Source of the DNA: Minisyncoccota bacterium
Lineage (GTDB): Bacteria > Patescibacteriota > Minisyncoccia > Phycocordibacterales > UBA918
DNA: 38,642 nt
Reading direction: 5' to 3'
Assembly (NCBI GenBank): GCA_022841645.1
Contig: JALHRC010000013.1
Location: 1 to 38,642 of the forward strand
The first letter of the stretch is position 1. Each line of letters opens with the position of its first letter. Of the stretch, positions 7,242-17,255 are shown piece by piece. A model generated the notes under the pieces. It worked only from the letters and a program-made list of their open reading frames with translations, made no database searches and was not told the origin of the DNA. Made by a program: the position numbers and the translations under genes.

Positions 7242-7889
7242 TTACGCGAATGCTGCGAGCGAAGCGTGTGCCTCTTTAGGATTTTGAGCACCAACAATCG
7301 CTGAGCCAACAATAAATCGACTAGCGCCTGCCGCCCGCAAACGCGGAAGCGTGGCTTCGTTGATACTGCCGTCAACTGAAATGAGAAGTCCGGGGTAGCG
7401 CTCACTGAGTGCCCGTACGCGGGAAAGCGACCGTTCGTCAAAAGGTTGTCCTTGCGCCCCGATCTTCGCGATACACATCACCTGTACGTAGTCCGCCTCA
7501 GAAATGTACGGGGCGAGTACCTCATCTGGTGTATCAAGGAGGGCAGAAACGCCAATAGAAAGACGTAGTTCGTCGGCGATGTCGCGCAACTCCCCTGGTG
7601 TAAGCGTCTCTACGTGAAAGACCAACATATCGGCGCCCGCCTGTGCCCACACCCGTGCCGCTGGCAGTGGGTCAGCCACCATCAAGTCCACTTCGAGGGT
7701 AAAACGATTTGTAGCTGCCTCCACTTCACTTGGAGTACCCGACGGACTATAGGGCCACGAGGTATAGGGCACGAACTGTCCATCCACCACATCAAGATGT
7801 AGTTCAAGCGAAAACCCTAGCTTGGCGGCTTGGGCGTGCACATGCGCCGCGGCGGTAGGTATGAGTGCCGGTACTACGGGAGATGACAT
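7242..7889 (-). CDS. rpe: Ribulose-phosphate 3-epimerase
   Basis: 215 aa; LHLDVVDGQFVP, VDLMVADPLP, FHVETL, SVDGSINEATLPRLRAAGASRFIVGSAI. Confidence 0.9.
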   Translation of the reverse strand: MSSPVVPALIPTAAAHVHAQAAKLGFSLELHLDVVDGQFVPYTSWPYSPSGTPSEVEAATNRFTLEVDLMVADPLPAARVWAQAGADMLVFHVETLTPGELRDIADELRLSIGVSALLDTPDEVLAPYISEADYVQVMCIAKIGAQGQPFDERSLSRVRALSERYPGLLISVDGSINEATLPRLRAAGASRFIVGSAIVGAQNPKEAHASLAAFA

Positions 7890-7897
7890 GAAAAGCT

Positions 7898-8389
7898 CTA
7901 AATGCGCTTAACAAAGCGCGTGATGGTCTCGATCTTTTGATTGCGCCGATCGTACTTGGGCGCTCGCTCAGCCGGGCTATGCAGCCAATCCCAGATCACG
8001 CGCTTCGCTTCATCGACATTCACAAAGCGAGCGCCGATCGAGAGTACATTGGCGTCGTTATGCTCGCGAGAGAGCCTCACGATCTCGTCGGGACCACCAT
8101 AAAACACTGTGGCGCGCACTCCAGAAAAACGATTGGCCACCATTGCCTCGCCCTGCCCTGAGCCACCGAATATAAGTCCCTTACTGTTCATGGGGCGCGC
8201 ACTTACGGCGACGGCAGCCAGCGCGATGAAGTCAGGGAAATCGTCCTCGGGGTCATGATAGGCAGCCCCGTGATCAACCACAGAGAATCCTTCAGCCAAA
8301 AGCCACTGCCGCACCGCTTCTTTGTGAGCAAAGCCCGCATGGTCGGCAGCTAGATGTACGGTGAGTTCCGGGGTGAGGGTGGCGTTCAT
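7898..8389 (-). CDS. rpiB: Ribose-5-phosphate isomerase B
   Basis: 163 aa; LAADHAGFAHKEAVRQWL, GLIFGGSGQGEAMVANRFSGVRATVFYG, REHNDANVLSIGARFV. Confidence 0.92.
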   Translation of the reverse strand: MNATLTPELTVHLAADHAGFAHKEAVRQWLLAEGFSVVDHGAAYHDPEDDFPDFIALAAVAVSARPMNSKGLIFGGSGQGEAMVANRFSGVRATVFYGGPDEIVRLSREHNDANVLSIGARFVNVDEAKRVIWDWLHSPAERAPKYDRRNQKIETITRFVKRI

Positions 8390-8395
8390 GGAGGG

Positions 8396-9406
8396 TCACA
8401 AGAGCTTGCTGACCGCACGCACGTGCTCGACGAGCGTCTGGGTGTAGCTGGTTTCGTTGTCGTACCAGGCGAGCACCTTGACGAGGTTGCCACCCACTAC
8501 TTTCGTAAAGCCCAAGTCAGCAATTGAACCCACGCGCGCACCCACGATATCGCTCGACACAATTGGTTCATCGGTAACTGCAAACAGATTGGCCCAGCGC
8601 GGATCTTTGGCAGCGTCAGTAAGAATACTATTCACCTCTTCTTCACTCGTCGGGCGAGCGGCAATAAACGTGACGTCAACTATTGAACCCACAGGAACCG
8701 GCACACGCATCGAGATGCCGTCAAAGAGTCCCTTGAGTTCAGGGTGAGCGAGCGTGGTTGCGATAGCCGCGCCGGTGGTCGAAGGTACGATATTGATGGC
8801 GGCAGCCCGACCACCACGAAGGTCTTTTTTGCTCGGACCATCAACGAGGGTCTGCGAAGCAGTGTACGCATGCACGGTATTAAGGAGCGCTTTCTCGATA
8901 CCGATTTTTTCTTTGAGGATCGCGATAAGCGGACTCGTCGCGTTGGTGGTACAGGAGGCGTTTGAGGTAACCGCACATCCTTTAAGTGCCTCTTCATTTA
9001 CCCCCATCAGCACTGTCGTCCCTTCCCCACCATCATCTTTAGCGGGTGCTGAAATAACTACGCGCTTAGTGCCACCGGTGATGTGAGCGGCGGCGGCTTT
9101 GAAGCCGGTGAAAAAACCCGTCGACTCTACTACTACGTCAACACCATGCTCGCCCCACGGGAGCTTCGCCGGATCTTTCTCTTGAAAAAAAGAAATTGCG
9201 CGGCCGTCTACCGTAAGTACACCGTCCTTAAGCTCTACCTCAAACTGGCTACGACCATACACCGAGTCGTATTTGAGCAGATAGGCGAGATTCTCTAGTT
9301 CACCAAGGTCGTTGATCGCTACCACCTGAAAATCAGGATCGTTGTATGCCAAACGAAAAAACGTCCGTCCAATGCGACCAAATCCATTAATGCCGACTTT
9401 AACCAT
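8396..9406 (-). CDS. gap: Glyceraldehyde-3-phosphate dehydrogenase, type I
   Basis: 336 aa; VGINGFGRIGR, SNASCTTNATSPL active site, WYDNETSYTQTLVEHV. Confidence 0.97.
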   Translation of the reverse strand: MVKVGINGFGRIGRTFFRLAYNDPDFQVVAINDLGELENLAYLLKYDSVYGRSQFEVELKDGVLTVDGRAISFFQEKDPAKLPWGEHGVDVVVESTGFFTGFKAAAAHITGGTKRVVISAPAKDDGGEGTTVLMGVNEEALKGCAVTSNASCTTNATSPLIAILKEKIGIEKALLNTVHAYTASQTLVDGPSKKDLRGGRAAAINIVPSTTGAAIATTLAHPELKGLFDGISMRVPVPVGSIVDVTFIAARPTSEEEVNSILTDAAKDPRWANLFAVTDEPIVSSDIVGARVGSIADLGFTKVVGGNLVKVLAWYDNETSYTQTLVEHVRAVSKLL

Positions 9407-9484
9407 AAAAACTACTGATGAACGTTAGCGCTATTTAATAACTATCGTTAGTATAGCGAACTTCCGGGCATAGTTCTCGTGTGG

Positions 9485-11083
9485 TTATCCAGACCTGGGC
9501 GCATGGCGGGAAGTGTTTGCCTCCTCCCGTGTACGACGCCAGAATAAAAGTAATATAACGATGAGGAAAATGAAAAGCAGAAAGCCACCCGTCAGAAGCG
9601 GGTGCAGTAAAAACCAGTCGGGGAAAATCACGGTTGGCGTCTCTGCCGGCGCAGTGGTGAACGTCAGTCGCTTTCCATAACGACCAACTACCTGCGTTTC
9701 AAAATCGTAGACCTCAATGAGCAGGTAAGAAGGACCAGCGGCCGCGACTGGCGCGAGGGTAGTTTCGTAGGCATCACCGGCGGCAGTAAGGCGGAGCAAA
9801 AAAGCATGACTCTTCCCTGGATCACGTGGGTCGTACAGCGTGACGATTATAGACTTTAAGTGCTGAGGCAAAGCGCCGTAGGGGATCCTTAGGGTAAACG
9901 GCTTGTGGGCATCGAGTACGATGGCCTCATCGGCGAAGGTCGAGTGCTCGGCGCCTTGTCGCAGCTCGATAGCCGAAAGCGGTAGGGTGCGGAGTGGTAG
10001 ATCAGGTAGCGTCGGGGGAAAGGTAGGCGACGTCGTGGTAGGAGGTCCGGGCTGTGTTCCACCCGAAAAGCGGTCTGCACGCACTACTGCACCGGTCGAG
10101 ATCGCACCACCTTCACCAATCACAAACACTGTGTAGTACTGGGTTCCGTATCGTAGCAAGGCCTCGGTGTCGAGAAGGGAGCCCCCACTCCCTTGGTAGA
10201 CAATCATGCCATTGAGTGGATCAAGGGGGTACCCCAAGTGACTGCGCACTACCCGCACCTCATACGCGGGAGAGGCCACCGGAAGTTCCCATGACAATCT
10301 CACATCACTCCCTGTCACCGTGGCCATTAAACGCGCGACGTTCGGTGGGCGCACTTCGCCTGGGGGCATAGTGGTGGAAAACTGGCCACGTACTAAAAGT
10401 TGTGGGATGTCGTTTGCGGCATTAAATCCCTCAATCTCGTAGTAATAGGTAGTGCCGGGCGTGAGGTCGCCGAGCGTTGTCTCGTGCCGTTCACTAAGTC
10501 GATCTGAGGTCACGTAGCCGAGCTCGTAGGAGTCGGTGCGGCCAAAGCGCACCACGTAGCGAGATGGCCGATTGGTCTGCCAAAGAAACGCTGCGGTGGT
10601 CCCCGTTGGTGTCACGACCTCGTCGCCTACAAGACGCAGACGGCCCGAGGCGCTAGTGCCGCTGCTGCTTGACGTCGCCGTTTCAGTCGGTGGCGGCGAG
10701 GGTGGCGTCTCTAAGGTCGTGGTGGAGAGGGCGTTTGAGGTCGTCGAAAGATTACCCATCCAGTCGAAGGCAGTGACTTCGTACTCGTAGGTGGTGGAGG
10801 CGGTAAGACCAGTGTCTGAGTAACTGGTGAGGGTGGTCGTCGCGATATGCAAACCGTCGCGCCGTACCGTGTAGCCAGACAATTCAAAATCGTCGGTCGA
10901 GGCTGACCACGTGAGGTTAATCTGGCTGGTCGAGATTGGCGTAGCCGTAAGGAGCGTCGGGGTCGTAGGCGGTGAGGTGTCACTACCTACCTGGGTACGC
11001 ACCACCACCTCGTCGGTCACTGCACTAGCAAAAAAAGGTACGAGAAGGAGCAGGCCGCAATAGACAAGCAGGCAACGAGACAT
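9485..11083 (-). CDS. Secreted, membrane-anchored fibronectin type III domain protein
   Basis: Signal-like N-term; FN3 pattern PPTTPTLLTATPISTSQINLTWSASTDDFELSGYTVRRDG...SYSDTGLTASTTYEYEVTAFD; C-term TM GGFLLFIFLIVILLLFWRR. Confidence 0.85.
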   Translation of the reverse strand: MSRCLLVYCGLLLLVPFFASAVTDEVVVRTQVGSDTSPPTTPTLLTATPISTSQINLTWSASTDDFELSGYTVRRDGLHIATTTLTSYSDTGLTASTTYEYEVTAFDWMGNLSTTSNALSTTTLETPPSPPPTETATSSSSGTSASGRLRLVGDEVVTPTGTTAAFLWQTNRPSRYVVRFGRTDSYELGYVTSDRLSERHETTLGDLTPGTTYYYEIEGFNAANDIPQLLVRGQFSTTMPPGEVRPPNVARLMATVTGSDVRLSWELPVASPAYEVRVVRSHLGYPLDPLNGMIVYQGSGGSLLDTEALLRYGTQYYTVFVIGEGGAISTGAVVRADRFSGGTQPGPPTTTSPTFPPTLPDLPLRTLPLSAIELRQGAEHSTFADEAIVLDAHKPFTLRIPYGALPQHLKSIIVTLYDPRDPGKSHAFLLRLTAAGDAYETTLAPVAAAGPSYLLIEVYDFETQVVGRYGKRLTFTTAPAETPTVIFPDWFLLHPLLTGGFLLFIFLIVILLLFWRRTREEANTSRHAPRSG

Positions 11084-11086
11084 GAA

Positions 11087-11857
11087 TTAGAGTGGAATGG
11101 CGGTGAGCGTGGTGGTGGCTACGTAGGTACCCGGTGGCACACCTACGCTCCCACCAATTCCTACTTTGAATTGTAACGCGGTATCCGTACCAACGGGGTG
11201 GTTTGCCCCCGCCCCCACCGCAATCACCTCACTCGAAGTTGATAGTCCTGCAAAACAACGCAGTAGGGTGGAAGAACTTCCTTCGCCACAGCTATCGCCG
11301 TCATTTAAAAAGCGCAGCACGACGTCCTCCCCCTGAGGCGAGAAGCCAAAGTGCGCTTCCGTCGGAGCTGTCGTAAACACAAAGTCAGCATTAGGGGTGC
11401 TATCGGGTACGTAATCGGCGATGGTATCGGAACCCTTCTGCATCGCCGGCGCCGCCTCAGCCGTGATAGAAAGCTGGTAGCCAGAGGGGCTGTCGGTAAC
11501 CACCGTCACCGTAGTTGAGCCGTTTGATTCCCCACCCGTAATACCCCCAAGCGTCCCCTCGAGCGTCACCGTATCCGGAGTAGTAACACTGATAAACACT
11601 TCTTGCATTTGCTGATAGCCCGCTCGCAAGCGGTATGAGCTACTATCACTCTCGCCAGTGCCTACCTCCCCAAACGTACTCTCCTGAGTATAAGAACTTG
11701 AAGTACTACGCCCACCACCAAAATTGATACTATCGCTCTGAAGCTGGTAGCTCGGGCTCGTGCGCACTTGGGCATGACCTACGACCAAAGACGCCAGGAC
11801 TACTGTTGTTACCACTACTGACTCGACTACAATCCGCGCAAAGAACAAGGAACGCAT
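11087..11857 (-). CDS. Secreted protein, paralogue of the 12956-13669 product
   Basis: 256 aa; signal peptide, VTLEGTLGGITGGE...VTDSPSGYQLSI, FLNDGDSCGEGSSSTLLRCF, C-term GTYVATTTLTAIPL. Confidence 0.7.
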   Translation of the reverse strand: MRSLFFARIVVESVVVTTVVLASLVVGHAQVRTSPSYQLQSDSINFGGGRSTSSSYTQESTFGEVGTGESDSSSYRLRAGYQQMQEVFISVTTPDTVTLEGTLGGITGGESNGSTTVTVVTDSPSGYQLSITAEAAPAMQKGSDTIADYVPDSTPNADFVFTTAPTEAHFGFSPQGEDVVLRFLNDGDSCGEGSSSTLLRCFAGLSTSSEVIAVGAGANHPVGTDTALQFKVGIGGSVGVPPGTYVATTTLTAIPL

Positions 11858-11863
11858 GTCATT

Positions 11864-12937
11864 TTACGAGCGACGCTTAAATTCAAATCTACGGAAAAAT
11901 GTTCGCAACAGGAAAACCAGGACAAAAATCACCGCGAAGGTACTCCCGACAATCTTCCACGGCAAGACCCAGAAGGTGACCGAATATTCGTCGATAACAT
12001 CTTCGTCTTGATAACCGCGGTTGATGAGCGCAGTTGCGGTGTAGCGTCCTAAAAGAAACTCGCGGTCCCATGATATCTCCCGAGTACGCAAAGAACGCGG
12101 CAAGACAAACCACGGTGACAGCTCCAAAAATCCGACTTCCTCACCAAACATGTTAGTGATGCGCACCTCGCCGTAGGGATTGAGGTGCACCGAGCCAGTA
12201 TTTTCATAACTCACACCAAACTCAATTGGTCCTTTTTCATACCACCACGGCTGACGGATAAGACCAAGACTGGTGAGTTTGCCCTCGTAGGTGATATCAC
12301 CGGGTACGGTCACAAAAAACAACACGCCAATGCGGGCGATGACTGGTGAGCGAGCACCTGGCATCCCATCCTCGACACCCACCCCCTCGTTGCGCACTGT
12401 CGTTATAAATACGCCACCGTATTTACCTCCGGGTTCAGCATCTGGTGGAATTGAGATAGTAACTGGTATACGTGCACGCTCCCCTAAAGCCAGCGTGATG
12501 CGCTGCCTCGGAAACGAGATGTAATCTTTGAGCGTGTAGGGACCACGGACACTACCTAGAAATTGAACCGACGCTCCGTTTACTCCACCTGTAACGTCCT
12601 CCACTACAAATTCAAAAGTACGGCCTTCGCTAATGCGGTTAGTAAGGGTAATTTCCCGAGTTACTGTTTCCCCTGGCTTTAGGATCACTTCTACCCTCCC
12701 AGGCCCAACCACAAAGTCGCCCTGATCTATTCCTTCTCCACTTACAAAATCGCTCGCATACCACGCGTCATTATCGGAAGCTTGTGTGCTGGTGGCGACG
12801 CTGATTTCTAGAAGAGTGCTCGTAGCTGAAGCCGTAGTCGCACCTACCTGTGCATGTGCGGTATTGCCGGGGAGGAGTACCAATCCGAAAAGAAGTAACG
12901 ACCAAACAGCATTTTGAGTACAGGCACGTGCAGCCAT
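11864..12937 (-). CDS. DUF916/WxL-associated-like surface protein with C-terminal TM
   Basis: 357 aa; signal peptide, VEVILKPGETVTREITLTNRISEGRTFEFVVED, ISIPPDAEPGGKYGGVFIT, C-term TM and RRFEFKRRS. Confidence 0.65.
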   Translation of the reverse strand: MAARACTQNAVWSLLLFGLVLLPGNTAHAQVGATTASATSTLLEISVATSTQASDNDAWYASDFVSGEGIDQGDFVVGPGRVEVILKPGETVTREITLTNRISEGRTFEFVVEDVTGGVNGASVQFLGSVRGPYTLKDYISFPRQRITLALGERARIPVTISIPPDAEPGGKYGGVFITTVRNEGVGVEDGMPGARSPVIARIGVLFFVTVPGDITYEGKLTSLGLIRQPWWYEKGPIEFGVSYENTGSVHLNPYGEVRITNMFGEEVGFLELSPWFVLPRSLRTREISWDREFLLGRYTATALINRGYQDEDVIDEYSVTFWVLPWKIVGSTFAVIFVLVFLLRTFFRRFEFKRRS

Positions 12938-12955
12938 ATTGACTACCAGGGTACC

Positions 12956-13669
12956 TTACTGGTTTGAGGCTGACAAGGTGGCGGTCGCAGTATAGAAGCC
13001 GGCATCAACACCAGGATTTGGGTTACTAGGAATATAGACACGAAACTTCACTGTTGTCGTCGAACCTTGTGGTGCCGAGTCACCACTGTCAATAATGCGA
13101 TAGGTAGTGGTCGCCGGCTGCATCCAGCAAATGTCTGCTGTGGTGTTTGAGCCGACACCGCAAAGAGTTGAACCGTTGTTGAGGAAGTTTTGCGCTATAG
13201 CGTTGGTATCGGAGGCAGTCACCGTGTAGGCAAACATGGCTGCTGTGCTGGCAGTTGAGAAGCCGTACGTGGGCACCACCATCGGCACACTGGTCGTCGC
13301 GTAGTTACGAATTGATCCGCTACTGCTACCACCAGCATCACGCCGCATAATGATAGAGTCACTATCCGAATCTGCAAAAGAAATATCCATATAATAGCCG
13401 CCTGCGCTGTTGGTGCGTACTACGGCTTGTGTGGTACCGGTTGCATTACCACCAGTAAGACCGTTGAGTGTACCAGCCATTGTGACATTGGCCGCCTCTA
13501 CCAAGAAAGAGATTTCTTGACCCACCTCTTGGCGAATGGAAAATGGCCCGCTGTTAACTGCCCGACCCACTTGTGGTTCCACCACAAAGTATGCCGACGC
13601 AAGAAGGGCTACAACAACCACTCCCGAGAGAGCCGCCAATTGAATGTTCTTTAGAACTACGGTGGTCAT
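12956..13669 (-). CDS. Secreted protein, paralogue of the 11087-11857 product
   Basis: 237 aa; N-term TM/signal; VTMAGTLNGLTGGN...VRTNSAGGYYMDI; FLNNGSTLCGVGSNTTADICW; C-term GFYTATATLSASNQ. Confidence 0.7.
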   Translation of the reverse strand: MTTVVLKNIQLAALSGVVVVALLASAYFVVEPQVGRAVNSGPFSIRQEVGQEISFLVEAANVTMAGTLNGLTGGNATGTTQAVVRTNSAGGYYMDISFADSDSDSIIMRRDAGGSSSGSIRNYATTSVPMVVPTYGFSTASTAAMFAYTVTASDTNAIAQNFLNNGSTLCGVGSNTTADICWMQPATTTYRIIDSGDSAPQGSTTTVKFRVYIPSNPNPGVDAGFYTATATLSASNQ

Positions 13670-13770
13670 ACGTATAGTAAGGAATATTTAATGTTCACTG
13701 GTAATTATACGGTGTCGTGTCTTTGCCACAACCGGCCCCGGACAGGTGATGTGCATAAGTTCAAGTGCCT

Positions 13771-13854
13771 CCCCTCACCACATAATCAGCCTTCTCACTC
13801 GGGCTTCGGCTACGTCTCTCTGAGTCGTTCGAACGCTGATTATGTGGTGAGGGG
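13771..13854. repeat. 20-bp perfect inverted repeat with 44-nt loop
   Basis: CCCCTCACCACATAATCAGC (13771-13790) ... GCTGATTATGTGGTGAGGGG (13835-13854), intergenic. Confidence 0.9.
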
Positions 13855-13895
13855 CAAGGTGAGCATAAATTATAATCAACATCGTCTGATTCAGA

Positions 13896-16800
13896 CTAGA
13901 TTTCGCCTCCGCCACCCCCTCCGCCGCCGGTCGCCGTGTGATAGACTCGTACCTCCAGGGCATCAAGGCGAACGGTATTTGAAGACGGCTGAGCGGTCAC
14001 ACGTACCCGGAAGTTGGTGTCGTTTAGTTCTGCTGGCGTCCAAGCTCGGCCCCAGGTAGTGGTTTGTCCACCCACCACATATACAACGTCTGAGCCACTA
14101 AGTGTCGGTGTGACTTCGGTTGTAGTAGTAGAGATACCACCGTCCCAGGAGAGAGCAATTTCAATAGCTCCTGCCGCCGTACTGCCGCTGCCGTCAACTT
14201 TCACAATAATTCCTTGAACAGTATTCCCGCCCGGTAGTTCAAAACCAAAACCACCGTAGGTCTGGCGCAGTCCCGCGCTACCAGCGGTGGCGTAGCTGCC
14301 GTCACTTTGGTAAGCATTACCAGGATTCGTCCATTCGTTATGTGGAGAACCATTATTACTCGGACGGAAGAAATCTGGATCAGGTGCAATATTTGCACCG
14401 TCGGCCACCTGTCCGATTTCCTGCCCGACTGGAATACCGGTGCCCGATGAACCACCGCTGCGTACACCGGCACCAGTCGGTGCATCGCCACCAATGGGGG
14501 CACGGAATTCTACTAAAATCGGTCCTCGTGCGTGCTGTAGTTCACTCACCGATCCATTTACCACGAGCGACATGAGGGACGTCACACCCACGGCGTCGAC
14601 ATCGATCCCTACAAGATCGATACGTAACGAGTCATTATTTTTAATTGCCACTGTGTTACCAATCAAAATATAGTTTGTACTGGTGGTACCCGTGGTCATG
14701 GTGGTACTGAATGCAATAGTGCCGGTTTGATTAGTGATCGTTAGAATTCCGGTTCCCATCACCGCCACATCACCGCCGTCAAAGGCACCATCGTTATTGG
14801 TGTCTCGGTAGAGGCGAAGACTGGTGAGCTTGGTGGTATCAATGCCATTTACTCCAGCCAGCGAAAACGTGAGTGTATTTACACTTACCGTTTCGGTGGC
14901 AGCAGTGAGTGAAAAGGCATACAAAGGGATATCAGTTTTGTTATTGAATGAAAACTCATTCTCAGCCTGACCAGCACTATGTTCACCGATAGTAAGTGAC
15001 CCAACGTCTATATTGATAGTCGCTTCACCGACTGCGTAGAACTGGGTCGTCGTGCTTTGATTATGATATTCAGTAAGAAACCAAGCTGTTGATAACGTCG
15101 TGGTCGAGATGCGAAGGCTATCCATTCGCCCATTAAGCGGCCACGGATTACCGTCGATATTAGTTGAACGACGACCAATGCCAAGGTTGACGTCGGTCAG
15201 CATAGTGTTTGATCCAAGGTTGTTACTGATAGAACTGGTGCTCATCCGTTGACCGTTAAGATAAACGTTCATACCAGCCGATTCGCCGTTGCCATTATAC
15301 GTCCAGGCTACGTGGTGCCAACTCCCCACACTAACACTTCCTCCCGACACTTCAGCTTGTACACCAACACCGAAGGTACTGATACCACGAAAACGAAGAG
15401 CTCCAGAAGTATTTGTGTAGAATTCCCATCCTCGATATGGGGCAGTAGTTTGAAGTTTTGAGACAAAGATCTGAGTATCGGGGGCCAGAGTATCGAGATT
15501 AATCCATAAAGATCCACTAAACGGCTGAGTACTTTCAAAGTCGTACGAGCTATCCGGAGCAGTAAGATAATCGTTATTACTTCCGTCAAGGTCAACCGCT
15601 CGACCAACTTTGCCGGTAACGGTGTTGGAACTACTAACTGAAAAACCAGTAGCGTGAGCTCCGCCAGGTGTTGCATCTCGGAAAGCCCCTTGAGTAGTGG
15701 TGGCTTCTTGACTCAAGTGATGAACGCTATAGAAAGTGCCAGACCAAACATTTTGTGAACCGTAGGGACTGGTGGAGGCATAGCCTGTTGCGGTGGGATT
15801 AGCAAAGTAAAGGTAGAAGGTTGAGGTAGAAGTAATCGATAAACGATTAGCTAAGAAATGGAGCTCTCCAGTGCTGCTCGCGGTATCAATATTCACCACC
15901 TCAAGCGGGGTTTCGGTTTCTCCGTCGCTTTGGGTGACTCGGATGTCATCGCCGTCAGACTGAACATTGGACCAGAACTCGCTAGGCAGATCGGCGAGAT
16001 TGACGTAGACAGGAAAGTTGGTAAGAGGACCTGTCGATCCGCCAACCTTACTGGGTACAATATCAAGGGGGAGACGCCCAGAAAAATCGTTATCATACCA
16101 ACTAGGTTCTACGTAGGTTTCAAGTGTCGGTGTCGCGTAGAACGTGTCTGGATCATTTTGGTTATTGAATTCGGTAAGGAGCCAACCTGCATCACGAGCA
16201 ACATTCGACAATCGTCCATAGTCAAGGAGGCCGTTGAAGTGTCGTCCTCCACCTTCAGCATCCCGGGCAAAATTGAGTGCATCAATGCGAGAACTGGGCT
16301 TTGTATAAATGTGATTCGCGCTCGTTATACTACTCGACGAGTGAACATAGAGGGTTGCATTAGCCTGTGTTGCCACCATTGTCACGAGTACCCAATCGCC
16401 CAAGGGAAAATGGAGGTTGCTATTCCATATATAAGTATTGAAATCGTTGTTCCAGGTATAGCTTAATTGAGTATCAGAATTGCCATAAAGAGTGATCCCA
16501 GTCGCATTACCACGGGAAAACATGATGCCTGCCCAGTCACCCTGCGTACCGGTAGCGTACAACCACGTTGACCACGTAGACGTGGTGACTGTTTGATCAA
16601 CTGTCGTAGTAATGTATTCGTTCGTACCGTCGAACTGAATGGCCCTTCCCACCTTACCATTCACACGATCGGATGCCTCTAAGTTTTGTGCGGAGCCCGT
16701 TACCGCACGAGTACTGTCTCTAAATTGTGGCGAGCTGCCGCTTGGATCTTCATCAAGATGGAACACACTTACATACCCATTGGTCCACACATTCCGGGAT

Positions 16801-17246
16801 CCGTAGAGACTGGTTGACGCGTAACCAGTGGCCGTCGGATTGCCGAAGTACAGGTAGAACGTAGAAGTCGAGGTAGTGGCAAGACTAGGTGCAAGAAAAT
16901 GCAACTCTCCGGTGCTACTGGCAGTATTGATGTTCACCACTTCAAACGGCGTTTCGGTCTCTCCGTCACTTTGAGTGACTCTTATGTCGTCACCGTCACT
17001 TTGTACATTCGACCAAAATCCACTTGGAAGATCAGCTAGATTGACATACACTGGAAAATTAGTGATCGCACTAGTGGTACCAACCTTACTAGGAACAATT
17101 TCTAGTAACACGCGATATTCATATGACCGATGGAGCCACGCGGCACTCGTTTCAGCCGGCCAGATTAGTCCGCACAGTGCCCCACCACCAATGACTAGTG
17201 GTAGCAGTAAACGGAATACATGAGTGTGGTAGTTCGACAAAGTCAT
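13896..17246 (-). CDS. Large surface protein with two tandem DUF2341 + LamG-like modules
   Basis: 1116 aa; repeated ...VPSKVG...TNFPVYVNLADLPS(G/E)FWSNVQSDGDDIRVTQSDGETETP(F/L)EVVNI(N/D)TASSTGELHFLA... and concanavalin-like segments (FDGTNEYITTTVDQTVTTSTWS; DLDGSNNDYLTAPDSSYDFESTQPFSGSLWINL). Confidence 0.85.
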   Translation of the reverse strand: MTLSNYHTHVFRLLLPLVIGGGALCGLIWPAETSAAWLHRSYEYRVLLEIVPSKVGTTSAITNFPVYVNLADLPSGFWSNVQSDGDDIRVTQSDGETETPFEVVNINTASSTGELHFLAPSLATTSTSTFYLYFGNPTATGYASTSLYGSRNVWTNGYVSVFHLDEDPSGSSPQFRDSTRAVTGSAQNLEASDRVNGKVGRAIQFDGTNEYITTTVDQTVTTSTWSTWLYATGTQGDWAGIMFSRGNATGITLYGNSDTQLSYTWNNDFNTYIWNSNLHFPLGDWVLVTMVATQANATLYVHSSSSITSANHIYTKPSSRIDALNFARDAEGGGRHFNGLLDYGRLSNVARDAGWLLTEFNNQNDPDTFYATPTLETYVEPSWYDNDFSGRLPLDIVPSKVGGSTGPLTNFPVYVNLADLPSEFWSNVQSDGDDIRVTQSDGETETPLEVVNIDTASSTGELHFLANRLSITSTSTFYLYFANPTATGYASTSPYGSQNVWSGTFYSVHHLSQEATTTQGAFRDATPGGAHATGFSVSSSNTVTGKVGRAVDLDGSNNDYLTAPDSSYDFESTQPFSGSLWINLDTLAPDTQIFVSKLQTTAPYRGWEFYTNTSGALRFRGISTFGVGVQAEVSGGSVSVGSWHHVAWTYNGNGESAGMNVYLNGQRMSTSSISNNLGSNTMLTDVNLGIGRRSTNIDGNPWPLNGRMDSLRISTTTLSTAWFLTEYHNQSTTTQFYAVGEATINIDVGSLTIGEHSAGQAENEFSFNNKTDIPLYAFSLTAATETVSVNTLTFSLAGVNGIDTTKLTSLRLYRDTNNDGAFDGGDVAVMGTGILTITNQTGTIAFSTTMTTGTTSTNYILIGNTVAIKNNDSLRIDLVGIDVDAVGVTSLMSLVVNGSVSELQHARGPILVEFRAPIGGDAPTGAGVRSGGSSGTGIPVGQEIGQVADGANIAPDPDFFRPSNNGSPHNEWTNPGNAYQSDGSYATAGSAGLRQTYGGFGFELPGGNTVQGIIVKVDGSGSTAAGAIEIALSWDGGISTTTTEVTPTLSGSDVVYVVGGQTTTWGRAWTPAELNDTNFRVRVTAQPSSNTVRLDALEVRVYHTATGGGGGGGGEI

Positions 17247-17255
17247 ACCTTAATT

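Noticed and set aside
5317-9298. Numerous antisense ORFs over the tkt/rpe/rpiB/gap block
   Set aside because: Opposite strand encodes unambiguous enzymes; antisense translations lack recognisable domains.
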